64,000 nt of DNA from UBA1206 sp045600105 (GTDB lineage: Bacteria > Bacillota > Clostridia > Oscillospirales > CAG-382), in assembly GCA_045600105.1 (NCBI GenBank), contig JAZRXG010000042.1, forward strand, positions 1 through 64,000, written 5' to 3'. This document shows, piece after piece, positions 8,759-17,405 of this stretch. Numbering within the stretch: the first letter of the stretch is position 1; the number at the start of each line of letters is the position of its first letter. A model generated the notes under the pieces. It had not been told where the DNA came from. It saw only the letters and a program-made list of their open reading frames with translations, and did not search any database. Position numbers and translations under genes: made by a program.

Positions 8759-10447
8759 ATGAAAGATATATCTTTTCTCTTTGAAGGCATGTCCCCCGTC
8801 GTCTGCCCCTGCAAGGACGGCGCGGTGCTTTACCGCGTCAACAACGCGGAAAGTGACGAGTACGACGAGCTGATAAGCAAAGCGTGCGAAAACGGCTTTG
8901 ACGTGATTTTTTCAAATGTGATCGCGGGAAGCACCTTCAGAACTCTTTCGGAAAACGGGAACGCGCTTTACGCGTCGTATTCGGACACCGAAAAAGTGAT
9001 ACGCGTCGTTGCGAAAGAAGACGCGAAATACGCAAATGAACTCGGTTTTGACGGCGATAAAAAATACGATGTGCTGCTCACCCAGCTGTCGCAGCCTTAT
9101 TACGCACCCGACTGCGGTATGTCATACCTCATTCGTCTTGCCGACGGCAGGTTCGTCGTCATAGACGGCGGATTCGATGAATTTGACAACGTCGACCACC
9201 TTTGGAACGTCATTTCGTCGCAGAACGAAAGAGGCGGCAAGCCCGTCATCGCCGCGTGGTTCGTCTCTCACGCACACGACGATCACTGCGGTGTCCCGCT
9301 CCGTTTCATAGACAAATATTCCTCTTCCGCCGAAATACAGAACGTGCTTTATAACTGGGCGGTGCGCATCGACGGCTCATCGAGGCACCCCGAAGTCAGA
9401 TTCACCGAGGTATGCAGCGAGAACAACGGAGTCCTCAACGTAGTGACGCCCAGAAGCGGCGACAAATACGTTTTCGGCGGCGTTTCGTTTGAGATGCTTT
9501 TCGTCGGCGAAGACCTTTACCCTGCCGAAATAGCGTCGCTCAACGATTCGTCAATGGTCGTCAAGATGGTTTACGACGGTGTCACGGTGCTCTTCCCCGG
9601 TGACGCGCTTTCCACGGCGTCCGACCTCATGTGCGCGAGATATACTCCCGACGTTCTCAGATGCGACATCCTGCAGGTACCGCACCACGGCTACTACGGC
9701 GGCTCGGAAGCGTTCTTCAAAGCATGTGAACCCGAGGTGCTGTTCTGGTCCTGCCCGAACTACTGGTACCCCGTCGTCTGCAAATGGGGCGCTAATCCCA
9801 TGCTCATCGAGTTTCCCACCACCAGATACATCTACTGCTGCGGCAGGATAGAAGCAACGCTTGACCTTTCGGCGGAAAAAGACCGTTTCCTCCCGTACAA
9901 AAACGATAACTATTACATCAAAAACAAGCACGTTCTTCCCTCGTTCGCGGATAAGCCCGGCGACACGGTATACGAGGAGACCTTCCCCGAAGGAAGGCTC
10001 GTCTCCGAGCTGCGCTGGTCGTGCCTCACGGGCGGACGCACGGGCTACGGAGCGGCAAAGATAGAACTTGAAAGCGGAAAATGCACCTTCGTGTCTCACG
10101 ACGACAGATACGACGTCATCGAATTCGTGCAGAACTGGGTCATCGAAAAGGTGCCGTCGTTCACGCTCACGTTCAGCGGAAAGGTGGTCGGCGGATACGA
10201 CACGTTCTCGCTCTTTTACGACTACGCGCTCCCCACCGTCTATTCCGACGAATACGCGCTGCCTCTCGGCATTGCCGCCGATTCGCCTTTTGACGTGAAA
10301 CTCGTGACCGATCCCGAAAATAACAAGGCGATCTTCACCGTCAACGGCGTCACCAAGGAAGTGCCGTTCAGAGAGATCGGAGGGCTCCACTTCATTCTCA
10401 AAGGCGCGACCGTTGAATTCAATAACGTCAAGGTAGTCAAAAACTGA
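8759..10447 (+). CDS. Metallo-beta-lactamase-fold hydrolase with C-terminal beta domain
   Basis: 562 residues; ATG at 8759 preceded by a GGAAG-type site. About residues 110-370 form a metallo-beta-lactamase fold, with the metal motif HAHDDH near residue 171 (HxHxDH), then LFPGDAL and VPHHGYYGG matching later metal-ligand positions. About 430-562 is a beta-rich region (FTLTFSGKVVGGYDTFSLFYDY, broken here for length) reminiscent of concanavalin-like jelly rolls. There is no signal peptide, so it is probably cytoplasmic. Related proteins include ComEC-type and phosphodiesterase-like hydrolases, but the substrate is not predictable. It is divergent from the AGE-family gene and ends in a terminator. 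I am confident of the fold and metal site, not of the reaction. Confidence 0.8.
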   Translation: MKDISFLFEGMSPVVCPCKDGAVLYRVNNAESDEYDELISKACENGFDVIFSNVIAGSTFRTLSENGNALYASYSDTEKVIRVVAKEDAKYANELGFDGDKKYDVLLTQLSQPYYAPDCGMSYLIRLADGRFVVIDGGFDEFDNVDHLWNVISSQNERGGKPVIAAWFVSHAHDDHCGVPLRFIDKYSSSAEIQNVLYNWAVRIDGSSRHPEVRFTEVCSENNGVLNVVTPRSGDKYVFGGVSFEMLFVGEDLYPAEIASLNDSSMVVKMVYDGVTVLFPGDALSTASDLMCARYTPDVLRCDILQVPHHGYYGGSEAFFKACEPEVLFWSCPNYWYPVVCKWGANPMLIEFPTTRYIYCCGRIEATLDLSAEKDRFLPYKNDNYYIKNKHVLPSFADKPGDTVYEETFPEGRLVSELRWSCLTGGRTGYGAAKIELESGKCTFVSHDDRYDVIEFVQNWVIEKVPSFTLTFSGKVVGGYDTFSLFYDYALPTVYSDEYALPLGIAADSPFDVKLVTDPENNKAIFTVNGVTKEVPFREIGGLHFILKGATVEFNNVKVVKN

Positions 10448-10453
10448 TTTTTC

Positions 10454-10488
10454 ACACCGCCGCTTCCGGAAAGCAGCGGTGTTTTTCT
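10454..10488 (+). terminator. Rho-independent terminator
   Basis: ACACCGC (10454-10460) pairs with GCGGTGT (10476-10482), with an inner GCT/AGC, then TTTTTCTG. It separates the metallo-hydrolase gene from alaS. Confidence 0.88.
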
Positions 10489-10520
10489 GCGCAAAAAGCG
10501 CAAAAATAAGTTGTTGATTA

Positions 10521-10549
10521 TTGACATAAAACGAATAAAATGATATAAT
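10521..10549 (+). promoter_or_regulatory. Consensus sigma-A promoter of alaS
   Basis: Perfect TTGACA (10521-10526), 17-base spacer and perfect TATAAT (10544-10549). The leader to the ATG at 10595 is only about 40 bases, too short for a T-box riboswitch, which many Firmicutes use for aminoacyl-tRNA synthetase genes. Confidence 0.93.
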
Positions 10550-10594
10550 AACTTGATTTTGATAAAATTCCATTCCGAAAGGACGAAAAACGAT

Positions 10595-13231
10595 ATGCAC
10601 AGTATGTCTCTTAACGAGCTGCGTGAAAAATACCTTGCTTTCTTTGAATCCAAGGGACATCTCCGCCTCCCCTCGTTCCCCCTCGTTCCCCAGAACGATA
10701 ACTCCCTTCTGCTCATAAACGCGGGCATGGCTCCGCTCAAGCCCTATTTCACCGGCGAAAAGCTCCCGCCCAGAAAACGCGTCACCACCTGCCAGAAATG
10801 CGTCAGAACGCTTGACATAGAAAACGTCGGCAAGACCGCGCGTCACGGCACCTATTTTGAAATGCTCGGCAACTTCTCGTTCGGCGACTATTTCAAATCC
10901 GAGGCGATCCCCTGGGCTTGGGAATTTCTGACCAAAGTCCTCGAGATCCCCGAAGACAGACTTTACGTCACCATATACGAAAACGACGACGAAGCCAAAG
11001 AGATCTGGCTCAGGACCGGCGTTCCCGAAGACCGCATCTTCAGAATGGGCAAAGAAGACAACTTTTGGGAAATCGGCGCGGGTCCCTGCGGTCCCTGCTC
11101 CGAGATCCACTTTGACAGAGGCGAAAAGTACGGCTGCGGCAAGCCCGACTGCTCCTTCCCGTGCGACTGCGACAGATTCATCGAGATCTGGAACATAGTT
11201 TTCACGCAGTTCGACGGCGACGGCAACGGCAACTACACCCGCCTTGCCAACCCCAACATCGATACCGGCATGGGACTCGAACGTCTCGCCTGCGTCATGC
11301 AGGACGTCGGCAACCTCTTTGAGACCGACACCGTCCGCAACATCATGCTGACCCTCAGCGACATCGCGGGCGTCAGATATACCGGCGGCAGCACCAGAAA
11401 CGACGTTTCTCTCCGTGTCATCACCGACCATATCCGCACCGCCACCTTCCTCATCGGCGACGGCGTACTTCCCTCCAACGAAGGCAGAGGCTATATCCTC
11501 CGCCGCGTGCTCAGACGTGCCGCTCGTCACGGCAGACTTCTCGGCATCAAGGGCAATTTCCTTGACAAGCTCTGCGAGACCGTCATCCATGAAAACGCTT
11601 CCGCTTATCCCGAGCTCGTCGACAGAGCCGGATATATCAAAAAGACCATCGCCACCGAAGAAGCACGCTTCAGCCAGACGCTCGACTCGGGTCTTGTGAT
11701 CCTCGAAAAGATGATCGCCGACTGCAAAGCCGCTTCCTCCGACACCCTTCCCGGCGCAGACGTATTCAAGCTTTACGACACCTTCGGATTCCCGATCGAC
11801 CTCACTAAAGAGCTTGCCGCCGAAAACGGCCTTGCCGTTGACGAAGAAGGCTTCAAGGCTCTTATGCAGGAGCAGCGCAAGAAGGCAAGAGACGCCCGCC
11901 TTGCTCTCGGCGATTTCGGCTGGACCGACGACAGCGCCAACATCGACAAGACCCTCGTTACCGAATTCCTCGGCTACAAGGCCCTCGGATCCGATTCCGA
12001 GATACTTTATATAATCAAGGACGGCGAACTCCAGTCCCGTCTTTCCGGCGGAAACGCGACTCTCGTTCTTGACCGCACCCCGTTCTACGGCGAATCCGGC
12101 GGTCAGGTGGGCGACACCGGCGTCATCTGCACCGAAAGCGGCAGGTTCGAAGTCACCGATACCAAAAAGACCGCGAACGGTCAGTTCATCCACATCGGTC
12201 ACATGATCGAGGGCGAGATCTCGCTCGGCGCCTGCCATGCCGAAGTCAACGAAGCAAGACGCCGCGCCATCATGAGAAACCACTCGTCCGTGCATCTTCT
12301 TCAGGCTTCCCTCCGCAAGGTGCTCGGCACTCACGTAGAGCAGGCGGGTTCTTACGTTGACGACGCGAGAGCAAGATTCGACTTCACTCACAACTCCGCC
12401 CTCACCAAGGAAGAGCTTCTCGAAGTCGAAAAGCTCGTCAACGAAGAGATCCTCCGCGGCGACGCCATCGCCTGCACCGAAATGCCCATTGAAGAAGCCA
12501 GAAAGACCGGCGCGATGGCTCTGTTCGGCGAAAAATACGGCGACATCGTAAGAGTCGTGAAAATGGGTGACTTCTCCACCGAATTCTGCGGCGGTACTCA
12601 CCTCGACAACACCGCCAAGGTCGGCGCGTTCAAGATACTCACCGAAACCTCCGTCGCTTCCGGCGTCAGACGTATCGAAGCCATCACCGGACTCAACGTA
12701 CTGAACTATATCTACGACGAAGAAAAGATCATAAACAACGTATCCTCCACCCTCAAAGCCGCCAACGTCAACGAGCTCGAGCACAGAGCCGAAGGCGTTA
12801 TGAACGAGCTGAGAGCCGCGAAGAAAGCACTCGACGCAGCCAACGAAGCGTCTGCCGTCGCCAGGATCAACGAATCCTACGATTCCGCTCTTTCCGTCGG
12901 CAGCGTAAAGATCGTCAAAGCGTCGTTTGAAAACATTCCCGTCGACGCGCTCCGCAATTCTGCGGACAAGCTCCTCGACAAGCATCCCGAGGTCGTCGCG
13001 GTTTTCGCAACCGTATGCGACGGCAAGGTCCTCTTCACCGCTGCCTGCGGCAAACAGGCACTCGCGGCAAAAGCCAACGCCGGCAAGATCCTTTCCGCCA
13101 TTTCCCCGATAGTGGGCGGAGGCGGCGGCGGTCGTCCCGACAGAGCTTCCAGCGGCGGCAAGAACCCCGAAAAGCTTGCCGATGCCCTCAGCGCCGTCGA
13201 CGACGTCGTCAGGACCCAGATCGGAGGTTAA
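10595..13231 (+). CDS. alaS: Alanyl-tRNA synthetase
   Basis: 878 residues, a normal length for bacterial AlaRS, the class II enzyme that charges tRNA-Ala in the cytoplasm. The ATG at 10595 follows AAAGGA (10578-10583); an ATG three codons later (10604) is an alternative. The N-terminal catalytic core begins MSLNELREKYLAFFESKGH and contains TCQKCVRTLDIENVGKTARH. The editing domain carries the zinc-binding HSSVH (about residue 563) and CGGTH (about 665) used to clear Ser/Gly-tRNA-Ala. The C-terminal C-Ala domain ends with the glycine-rich VGGGGGGRPDRASSGGKN. It is expressed from a consensus promoter and followed after two bases by hinT, whose ribosome binding site lies inside the end of alaS, so the two are co-transcribed. 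Confidence 0.98.
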   Translation: MHSMSLNELREKYLAFFESKGHLRLPSFPLVPQNDNSLLLINAGMAPLKPYFTGEKLPPRKRVTTCQKCVRTLDIENVGKTARHGTYFEMLGNFSFGDYFKSEAIPWAWEFLTKVLEIPEDRLYVTIYENDDEAKEIWLRTGVPEDRIFRMGKEDNFWEIGAGPCGPCSEIHFDRGEKYGCGKPDCSFPCDCDRFIEIWNIVFTQFDGDGNGNYTRLANPNIDTGMGLERLACVMQDVGNLFETDTVRNIMLTLSDIAGVRYTGGSTRNDVSLRVITDHIRTATFLIGDGVLPSNEGRGYILRRVLRRAARHGRLLGIKGNFLDKLCETVIHENASAYPELVDRAGYIKKTIATEEARFSQTLDSGLVILEKMIADCKAASSDTLPGADVFKLYDTFGFPIDLTKELAAENGLAVDEEGFKALMQEQRKKARDARLALGDFGWTDDSANIDKTLVTEFLGYKALGSDSEILYIIKDGELQSRLSGGNATLVLDRTPFYGESGGQVGDTGVICTESGRFEVTDTKKTANGQFIHIGHMIEGEISLGACHAEVNEARRRAIMRNHSSVHLLQASLRKVLGTHVEQAGSYVDDARARFDFTHNSALTKEELLEVEKLVNEEILRGDAIACTEMPIEEARKTGAMALFGEKYGDIVRVVKMGDFSTEFCGGTHLDNTAKVGAFKILTETSVASGVRRIEAITGLNVLNYIYDEEKIINNVSSTLKAANVNELEHRAEGVMNELRAAKKALDAANEASAVARINESYDSALSVGSVKIVKASFENIPVDALRNSADKLLDKHPEVVAVFATVCDGKVLFTAACGKQALAAKANAGKILSAISPIVGGGGGGRPDRASSGGKNPEKLADALSAVDDVVRTQIGG

Positions 13232-13233
13232 GC

Positions 13234-13572
13234 ATGGACTGCCTTTTCTGCAAAATAATCAGCGGAGACATCCCCTCCGCCAAAGTATACGAGAACGAAT
13301 ACGTTTACGCGTTCAAGGACATCAACCCCAACGCTCCCGTTCACGTGCTTGTCGTTCCCAAGACTCACGTCGCGTCCGTTGACGAGATAACCGAAGACAA
13401 CATTTCGCTCGCGGCGGAAGTCATCAAAGCCATTCCCGTCATCGCGAAGATATGCGGTCTTGCCAACGGCTACCGTGTAGTCACCAACGTGGGCGAAGAC
13501 GGCTGCCAGTCCGTCAAGCACATGCACTTCCACATTCTCGGCGGTACGAAGCTTGCCGAAAGACTCAACTGA
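13234..13572 (+). CDS. hinT: HIT-family nucleotide hydrolase (HinT-like)
   Basis: 112 residues. The ATG at 13234 follows GGAGG (13223-13227) located in the last codons of alaS. It starts MDCLFCKIISGDIPSAKVYE, with the paired cysteines seen in HinT proteins, and has the histidine triad HMHFH (H96, H98, H100) near the C-terminus. HinT enzymes hydrolyse purine nucleoside phosphoramidates and can act on aminoacyl- or lysyl-adenylates. The tight coupling to alaS is suggestive of adenylate clean-up, but this is inference. Cytoplasmic. Confidence 0.95.
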   Translation: MDCLFCKIISGDIPSAKVYENEYVYAFKDINPNAPVHVLVVPKTHVASVDEITEDNISLAAEVIKAIPVIAKICGLANGYRVVTNVGEDGCQSVKHMHFHILGGTKLAERLN

Positions 13573-13612
13573 CGCAAAACAGGCGATTTATAAGTCTGTT
13601 GATAGCAAAAAC

Positions 13613-13724
13613 ACCTTCAAGGCGGGCTTTCCGCCCGTCCTCGCACCGACCAAACGAGCGGAACGCAATGAAGCGAGTGCGATAAGTGCGAGCAGCTCAA
13701 TTGTAAAACTCGGTTTTACAATTG
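13613..13724. repeat. Palindromic intergenic spacer
   Basis: The 180-base gap between hinT and comEC holds three adjoining structures. A GC hairpin has CGGGC (13623-13627) pairing with GCCCG (13633-13637). A run of short G/C words follows (GAACGCAATGAAGCGAG, TGCGATAAGTGCGAGCAGCTC). A perfect 12-bp inverted repeat CAATTGTAAAAC / GTTTTACAATTG (13698-13709, 13713-13724) has a 3-base centre. There is no T run after the last stem, so it is not an ordinary terminator. It looks like a small dispersed repeat or a decayed palindromic element. Confidence 0.6.
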
Positions 13725-13752
13725 CCAATAAAAATCAAACGGGGGATCGAAA

Positions 13753-15786
13753 TTGCTGAAAAACCGTCTTCTTCCGATCGGCGTTCTGCTTTTCGCGTGC
13801 GGCATCGCAATATCGGTCTGCTCCGACGGGATGATCCTCCCGTTGTGTTTTGCCGCGCTTACCGTATCGTGCAGTCTTCTCTGCGCGATACGGTTTCTTC
13901 GTTTGAGGACGGCGCTCATATTCGGGCTGCTGCCGCTCGCGGCGTTCCTTTACGTGAACCTTTATTCATCGCTGTTCATTCCACATTCGTCTGCTTCCGG
14001 CAGCGCCTACGCCGTGATAACCGAAGACACCGGCTCTTTCGGCAGCCGAAAGCTCACCGCGTCCGTCAAGTCGTCCGACGTCATCGGAAGCGGAAAAAAC
14101 GTAGTTTTTTATTATCCTTACAATGAAAATATCTCATTCGGCGACACCGTATATCTCGAAGGAAGGTTCACCTGCCTCGACAAGTCCCCGACGCGGCTCG
14201 CGTCACGCGTTTATTACTCTTTCAGCGGCGACGCCCATTACATCGATGAAAGCAGCGGCTTTTTCATAAATCTGCGCAGAAAGATAATGGAAAACTGCGA
14301 CAAATATCTCGGTGACGCTTCGTCGGTGGTCAAAGCCATCACCATCGCCGACAGATCGGGGATAACGTCGTCCGACTACAAGCGGAACAGCCGCGCCGGC
14401 ACGTCACACATACTCGCGGTGTCGGGGCTGCATCTCACCATCGCGGTGATGGCGATATATTCATTCTTCAAAAAGAAGCTCGGCAACAGATACGTCGTGT
14501 GCGCTCTCGGCGCCGCCGTCGTATTCCTCTTTCTGGCGGTATCGGATTTTCCGCTTTCTTCCGTGAGAGCAGGCATTATGCTCTGCCTGATGTTCGTGTC
14601 TGATCTTGTCGGCGAAAAACGCGACTCGTTCACGTCGCTGTTCGCGGCGTTCGGCATTATACTGCTTTGCGACCCTTACGCGGTCGCTTCCGTTTCGCTT
14701 CAGCTTTCGTTCCTCGCGACTCTCGGCATCATCTCGGTATCGCATTCGGTATCCGCGTTCGCGAAGCCCGAAACGGGGTTCGGCAAATTTCTTTATGAAT
14801 ACGCCGCGTCCCCGATCAGATTCACTTTGTCGTCTCTCGTTTTCACGCTTCCGGTTTCTCTCACGTCGTTCGGGACGGTGTCGGTCATTTCTCCCGTTTC
14901 ATCGGTCATCGTGAGCGTCATCTTTCCGTTCTGGCTTTCATTCTCATATATTTTCTGCTTTTTGTCGCTCGTCTTCCCGTTCGCTTCAAAGCTGCTCGCC
15001 TGCCCCGTGGTTTTCTTTTCGGATATATTCGAAAGCGTTCTCGACTTTCTGGCGTCGTTCAGATATTCTTCCGTGACGACAGACGGATGGAGCGGCAAAC
15101 TCCTTCTGATAGTTTCGATTTTTTGTATTTTTGCGATGCTTATCATCAAAAAGAAGCGTTTCGCGATTTTGTTTTACGTTTCCGTCGTGGTAATGACGCT
15201 TGCCGTTTCGCTTCACATTTTCGTGTCGTCGTTTGAGGGGAGCAAAGCGTATTTTTACGATTCCTCCGACGGATACGCCGTGGTCGCCGTGTCGGGTAAC
15301 GAATGTGTTTTCGTCGACGACGGAACCGGCGACGCCTTTGACTCGCTCGTGACAAGGGCGGGCAAAACGACGTGCGGAAAAGCCGTGTTCCGCGATCTCG
15401 ACTCACGTTCGGTCGCAAAAGCAAAGTATTTCATGGAATGTATGGGAACGGAGGAGCTGTATTTCTTCCCTCCGGCGGACGAAGAAGAACGTTCGTGCCT
15501 TGACGCTATTTTATACTTGGCAAATGAAAACGGTTGTGATATAATATACAAAACGGTACACGTGCTGAACATCGGCGATATCACGCTGACGCTGACGACG
15601 AGCGGTACCGGGATATGCAGGAACGATTTTTCGGTCTGCGTTGCCGACGGCGACGTGACCGGAGGGCCGGTCTTTGAAGAAAAAACGGTGCTTCCGTCGT
15701 GCAACGCGGCACTTTCCGAGCTTTACGAAAACGCCTGCACCTACCCGAAAGGCAGCTTCACCGATCTGCTCGAACAGGAGAATTGA
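13753..15786 (+). CDS. comEC: ComEC/Rec2-family DNA-uptake channel protein
   Basis: 677 residues from a TTG at 13753 preceded by GGGGGA (13741-13746). Two N-terminal membrane helices and an OB-like region (about 70-150) lead into the Competence domain, recognised by HILAVSGLHLTIAVMAIYSF (about 219-238), VRAGIMLCLMFVSDL and SLQLSFLATLGIISVS, with about ten membrane spans. ComEC translocates single-stranded DNA across the membrane during transformation. The soluble C-terminal part (about 500-677) aligns in position with the usual metallo-beta-lactamase domain, but the HxHxDH motif is absent; only a VFVDDGTGDAF-like remnant is visible. The stop overlaps the holA ribosome binding region, and comEC-holA adjacency is typical of Firmicutes. 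Other competence genes are not in the window, so DNA uptake is not proven. Confidence 0.88.
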   Translation: MLKNRLLPIGVLLFACGIAISVCSDGMILPLCFAALTVSCSLLCAIRFLRLRTALIFGLLPLAAFLYVNLYSSLFIPHSSASGSAYAVITEDTGSFGSRKLTASVKSSDVIGSGKNVVFYYPYNENISFGDTVYLEGRFTCLDKSPTRLASRVYYSFSGDAHYIDESSGFFINLRRKIMENCDKYLGDASSVVKAITIADRSGITSSDYKRNSRAGTSHILAVSGLHLTIAVMAIYSFFKKKLGNRYVVCALGAAVVFLFLAVSDFPLSSVRAGIMLCLMFVSDLVGEKRDSFTSLFAAFGIILLCDPYAVASVSLQLSFLATLGIISVSHSVSAFAKPETGFGKFLYEYAASPIRFTLSSLVFTLPVSLTSFGTVSVISPVSSVIVSVIFPFWLSFSYIFCFLSLVFPFASKLLACPVVFFSDIFESVLDFLASFRYSSVTTDGWSGKLLLIVSIFCIFAMLIIKKKRFAILFYVSVVVMTLAVSLHIFVSSFEGSKAYFYDSSDGYAVVAVSGNECVFVDDGTGDAFDSLVTRAGKTTCGKAVFRDLDSRSVAKAKYFMECMGTEELYFFPPADEEERSCLDAILYLANENGCDIIYKTVHVLNIGDITLTLTTSGTGICRNDFSVCVADGDVTGGPVFEEKTVLPSCNAALSELYENACTYPKGSFTDLLEQEN

Positions 15787-15787
15787 C

Positions 15788-16828
15788 ATGGGACTTCCCG
15801 AACTCACTTCCAAACTGAAAACGAAAAATATCACGGGCGTATATTTCTTTTACGGCGACGAGGAATATACCAAGGATTTCTATATCCGCAAGCTCCGTTC
15901 ATACTGTGATTCGGCGCCTTATCCCGAATACGCCGACGTCGTATTGGACGGTTCGTCGCTGACGCCCGATTCTCTTGCCGACGCGATAGACACGCCGTCG
16001 TTCATGTCGGAATGGAAAATAATCGAGATCAACGAATTTCCGCTGAACCAGACGCCGTCGCGGCTCACCGCCTACGCCGATATCCTTTCGTCCGTCCCCT
16101 ACGGCGTCGCCGTTCTGTTCATCTACCGTTCGGGCAATTTTGACCCGTCGGTCTTTGCCAAAAACAAGGACGGTGCGAACGAGCTGCTTGATTTTTTTGA
16201 AAAATCGTGTGTCAACGTCGGTTTTGAGCTTCAGACCGGCGACAAGCTCATCCAATGGGCGGCAAAGCATTTCAAAGCCGAAAAAGTCGAAATAACCGAC
16301 AAGGCGCTGTCTTTTCTGCCCGAATACTGCGGGACCGATATGTATATACTGTCGGGCGAGATAGACAAGCTCTGCTCGTTCTACAACGGAACGCCGCTAA
16401 CCGAAAGCGACGTGAAGAACGTGTGCTGCTCCAACAGCGACTACCGCCTTTACGACGTGGTCAACTGTCTGTCGTCGGGCAGCGTCAACCGTCTGAAAAG
16501 CGTTTACGACGGACTCGTCTGCGCCAAGACCGCGCCCGAAATGATACTCGGCACGGTTTCGGGATATTTCTGCGATATGCTCAGCGTCAAGACCGCTCTT
16601 GCCGAGGGAGTCCCGCCCTCCGACGTCAAAAAAAAGCTCGGTATGCAGGACTGGCAGTACAACCGCATGGTGTCTTCCGTCAGAAACGTGTCGGCACTTT
16701 TCATCAGCAACGCCATAAACGAGTGCCGCGAAGCCGACGCGGCAGTCAAGACGCACTCCTCGGACCCGTACGTAATGATAGAAATAATGCTTTTCAGGAT
16801 ATTGTCTTATGGAAAGAAAAAAGCTTGA
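15788..16828 (+). CDS. holA: DNA polymerase III delta subunit
   Basis: 346 residues, the usual length of HolA. The ATG at 15788 begins one base after the comEC stop and follows AGGAG (15776-15780). The N-terminal P-loop-like region reads VYFFYGDEEYTKDFYIRKL. Middle segments GTDMYILSGEIDKLCSF and LYDVVNCLSSGSVNRL, and the C-terminal helical collar domain, match the DNA pol III delta family. Delta opens the beta sliding clamp within the clamp-loader complex. The 3' end overlaps the next gene by 20 bases, indicating translational coupling. Confidence 0.92.
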   Translation: MGLPELTSKLKTKNITGVYFFYGDEEYTKDFYIRKLRSYCDSAPYPEYADVVLDGSSLTPDSLADAIDTPSFMSEWKIIEINEFPLNQTPSRLTAYADILSSVPYGVAVLFIYRSGNFDPSVFAKNKDGANELLDFFEKSCVNVGFELQTGDKLIQWAAKHFKAEKVEITDKALSFLPEYCGTDMYILSGEIDKLCSFYNGTPLTESDVKNVCCSNSDYRLYDVVNCLSSGSVNRLKSVYDGLVCAKTAPEMILGTVSGYFCDMLSVKTALAEGVPPSDVKKKLGMQDWQYNRMVSSVRNVSALFISNAINECREADAAVKTHSSDPYVMIEIMLFRILSYGKKKA

Positions 16829-17405
16829 ACTCCGATACCCCGTTGTCGTCGAAGGCAAATACGACAAGATGCGGCTCGCGTCTTTCATTTCGTCGCCGAT
16901 AATAACGCTCGGCGGATTTTCGGCGTTTGGCAGCAAAGAAAAACTGACCGAGCTCAGGGTCTTCGGCAAAAACGGGCTCATTATACTGACCGACAGCGAC
17001 AAAGCCGGCGTTTTCATACGCGGAAAGCTCAAAGGGCTGCTCGGCGGCGCGGAGCTCATAAACGTCTACACGCCCGTCATCAGGGGCAGCGACTCAAGGC
17101 GGAACCACGTCGTAAAGGACGGCGTCCTCGGAGTCGAAAGCGTTGACTCCGACCTGCTTTACGGTCTGCTTCTGCCGTTTGAAGGCGAAAGGAACGTTTC
17201 ACCGTTCCTTACGAAAAGCGGAGCGTTCGCCGACGGGATATGCGGGCGCGAAAACAGCTCGGAAGTGAGAAAAGCGCTCTGCCGCGTCTGGGGACTGCCC
17301 GAAACGGTGTCGGCAAATATGCTCATAGACTATATAAATTGCTTCACGGACGAAAAGACCTACCGTGAGACGCTCAAAAACATCGATATGGAGTCAGATA
17401 AATGA
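16809..17405 (+). CDS. rnmV: Ribonuclease M5-like TOPRIM protein
   Basis: 198 residues, starting inside the end of holA. A TOPRIM domain fills the N-terminal half: the catalytic glutamate in YPVVVEGKYDKMRL (about 10-23) and the Asp-x-Asp in IILTDSDKAG (about 59-68). Downstream GVESVDSDLLYGLL aligns with GVE-containing helices of RNase M5, and the C-terminal helices match its general plan. RNase M5 matures 5S rRNA precursors in Firmicutes. In Bacillus the gene lies beside ksgA; here it is between holA and mtaB, and residues such as the DSD in place of the usual DPD differ, so a diverged role is possible. It overlaps mtaB by four bases (ATGA). Confidence 0.8.
   Translation: MERKKLELRYPVVVEGKYDKMRLASFISSPIITLGGFSAFGSKEKLTELRVFGKNGLIILTDSDKAGVFIRGKLKGLLGGAELINVYTPVIRGSDSRRNHVVKDGVLGVESVDSDLLYGLLLPFEGERNVSPFLTKSGAFADGICGRENSSEVRKALCRVWGLPETVSANMLIDYINCFTDEKTYRETLKNIDMESDK

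Noticed and set aside
10550..10594. T-box riboswitch before alaS
   Set aside because: The leader is about 40 bases and lacks room for the specifier stem and antiterminator.
9551..12985. Very long open frame antisense to the metallo-hydrolase and alaS genes
   Set aside because: It is the codon-bias shadow of two well-supported genes; the translation is low-complexity (Val/Glu/Phe/Gly-rich) and lacks a ribosome binding site.
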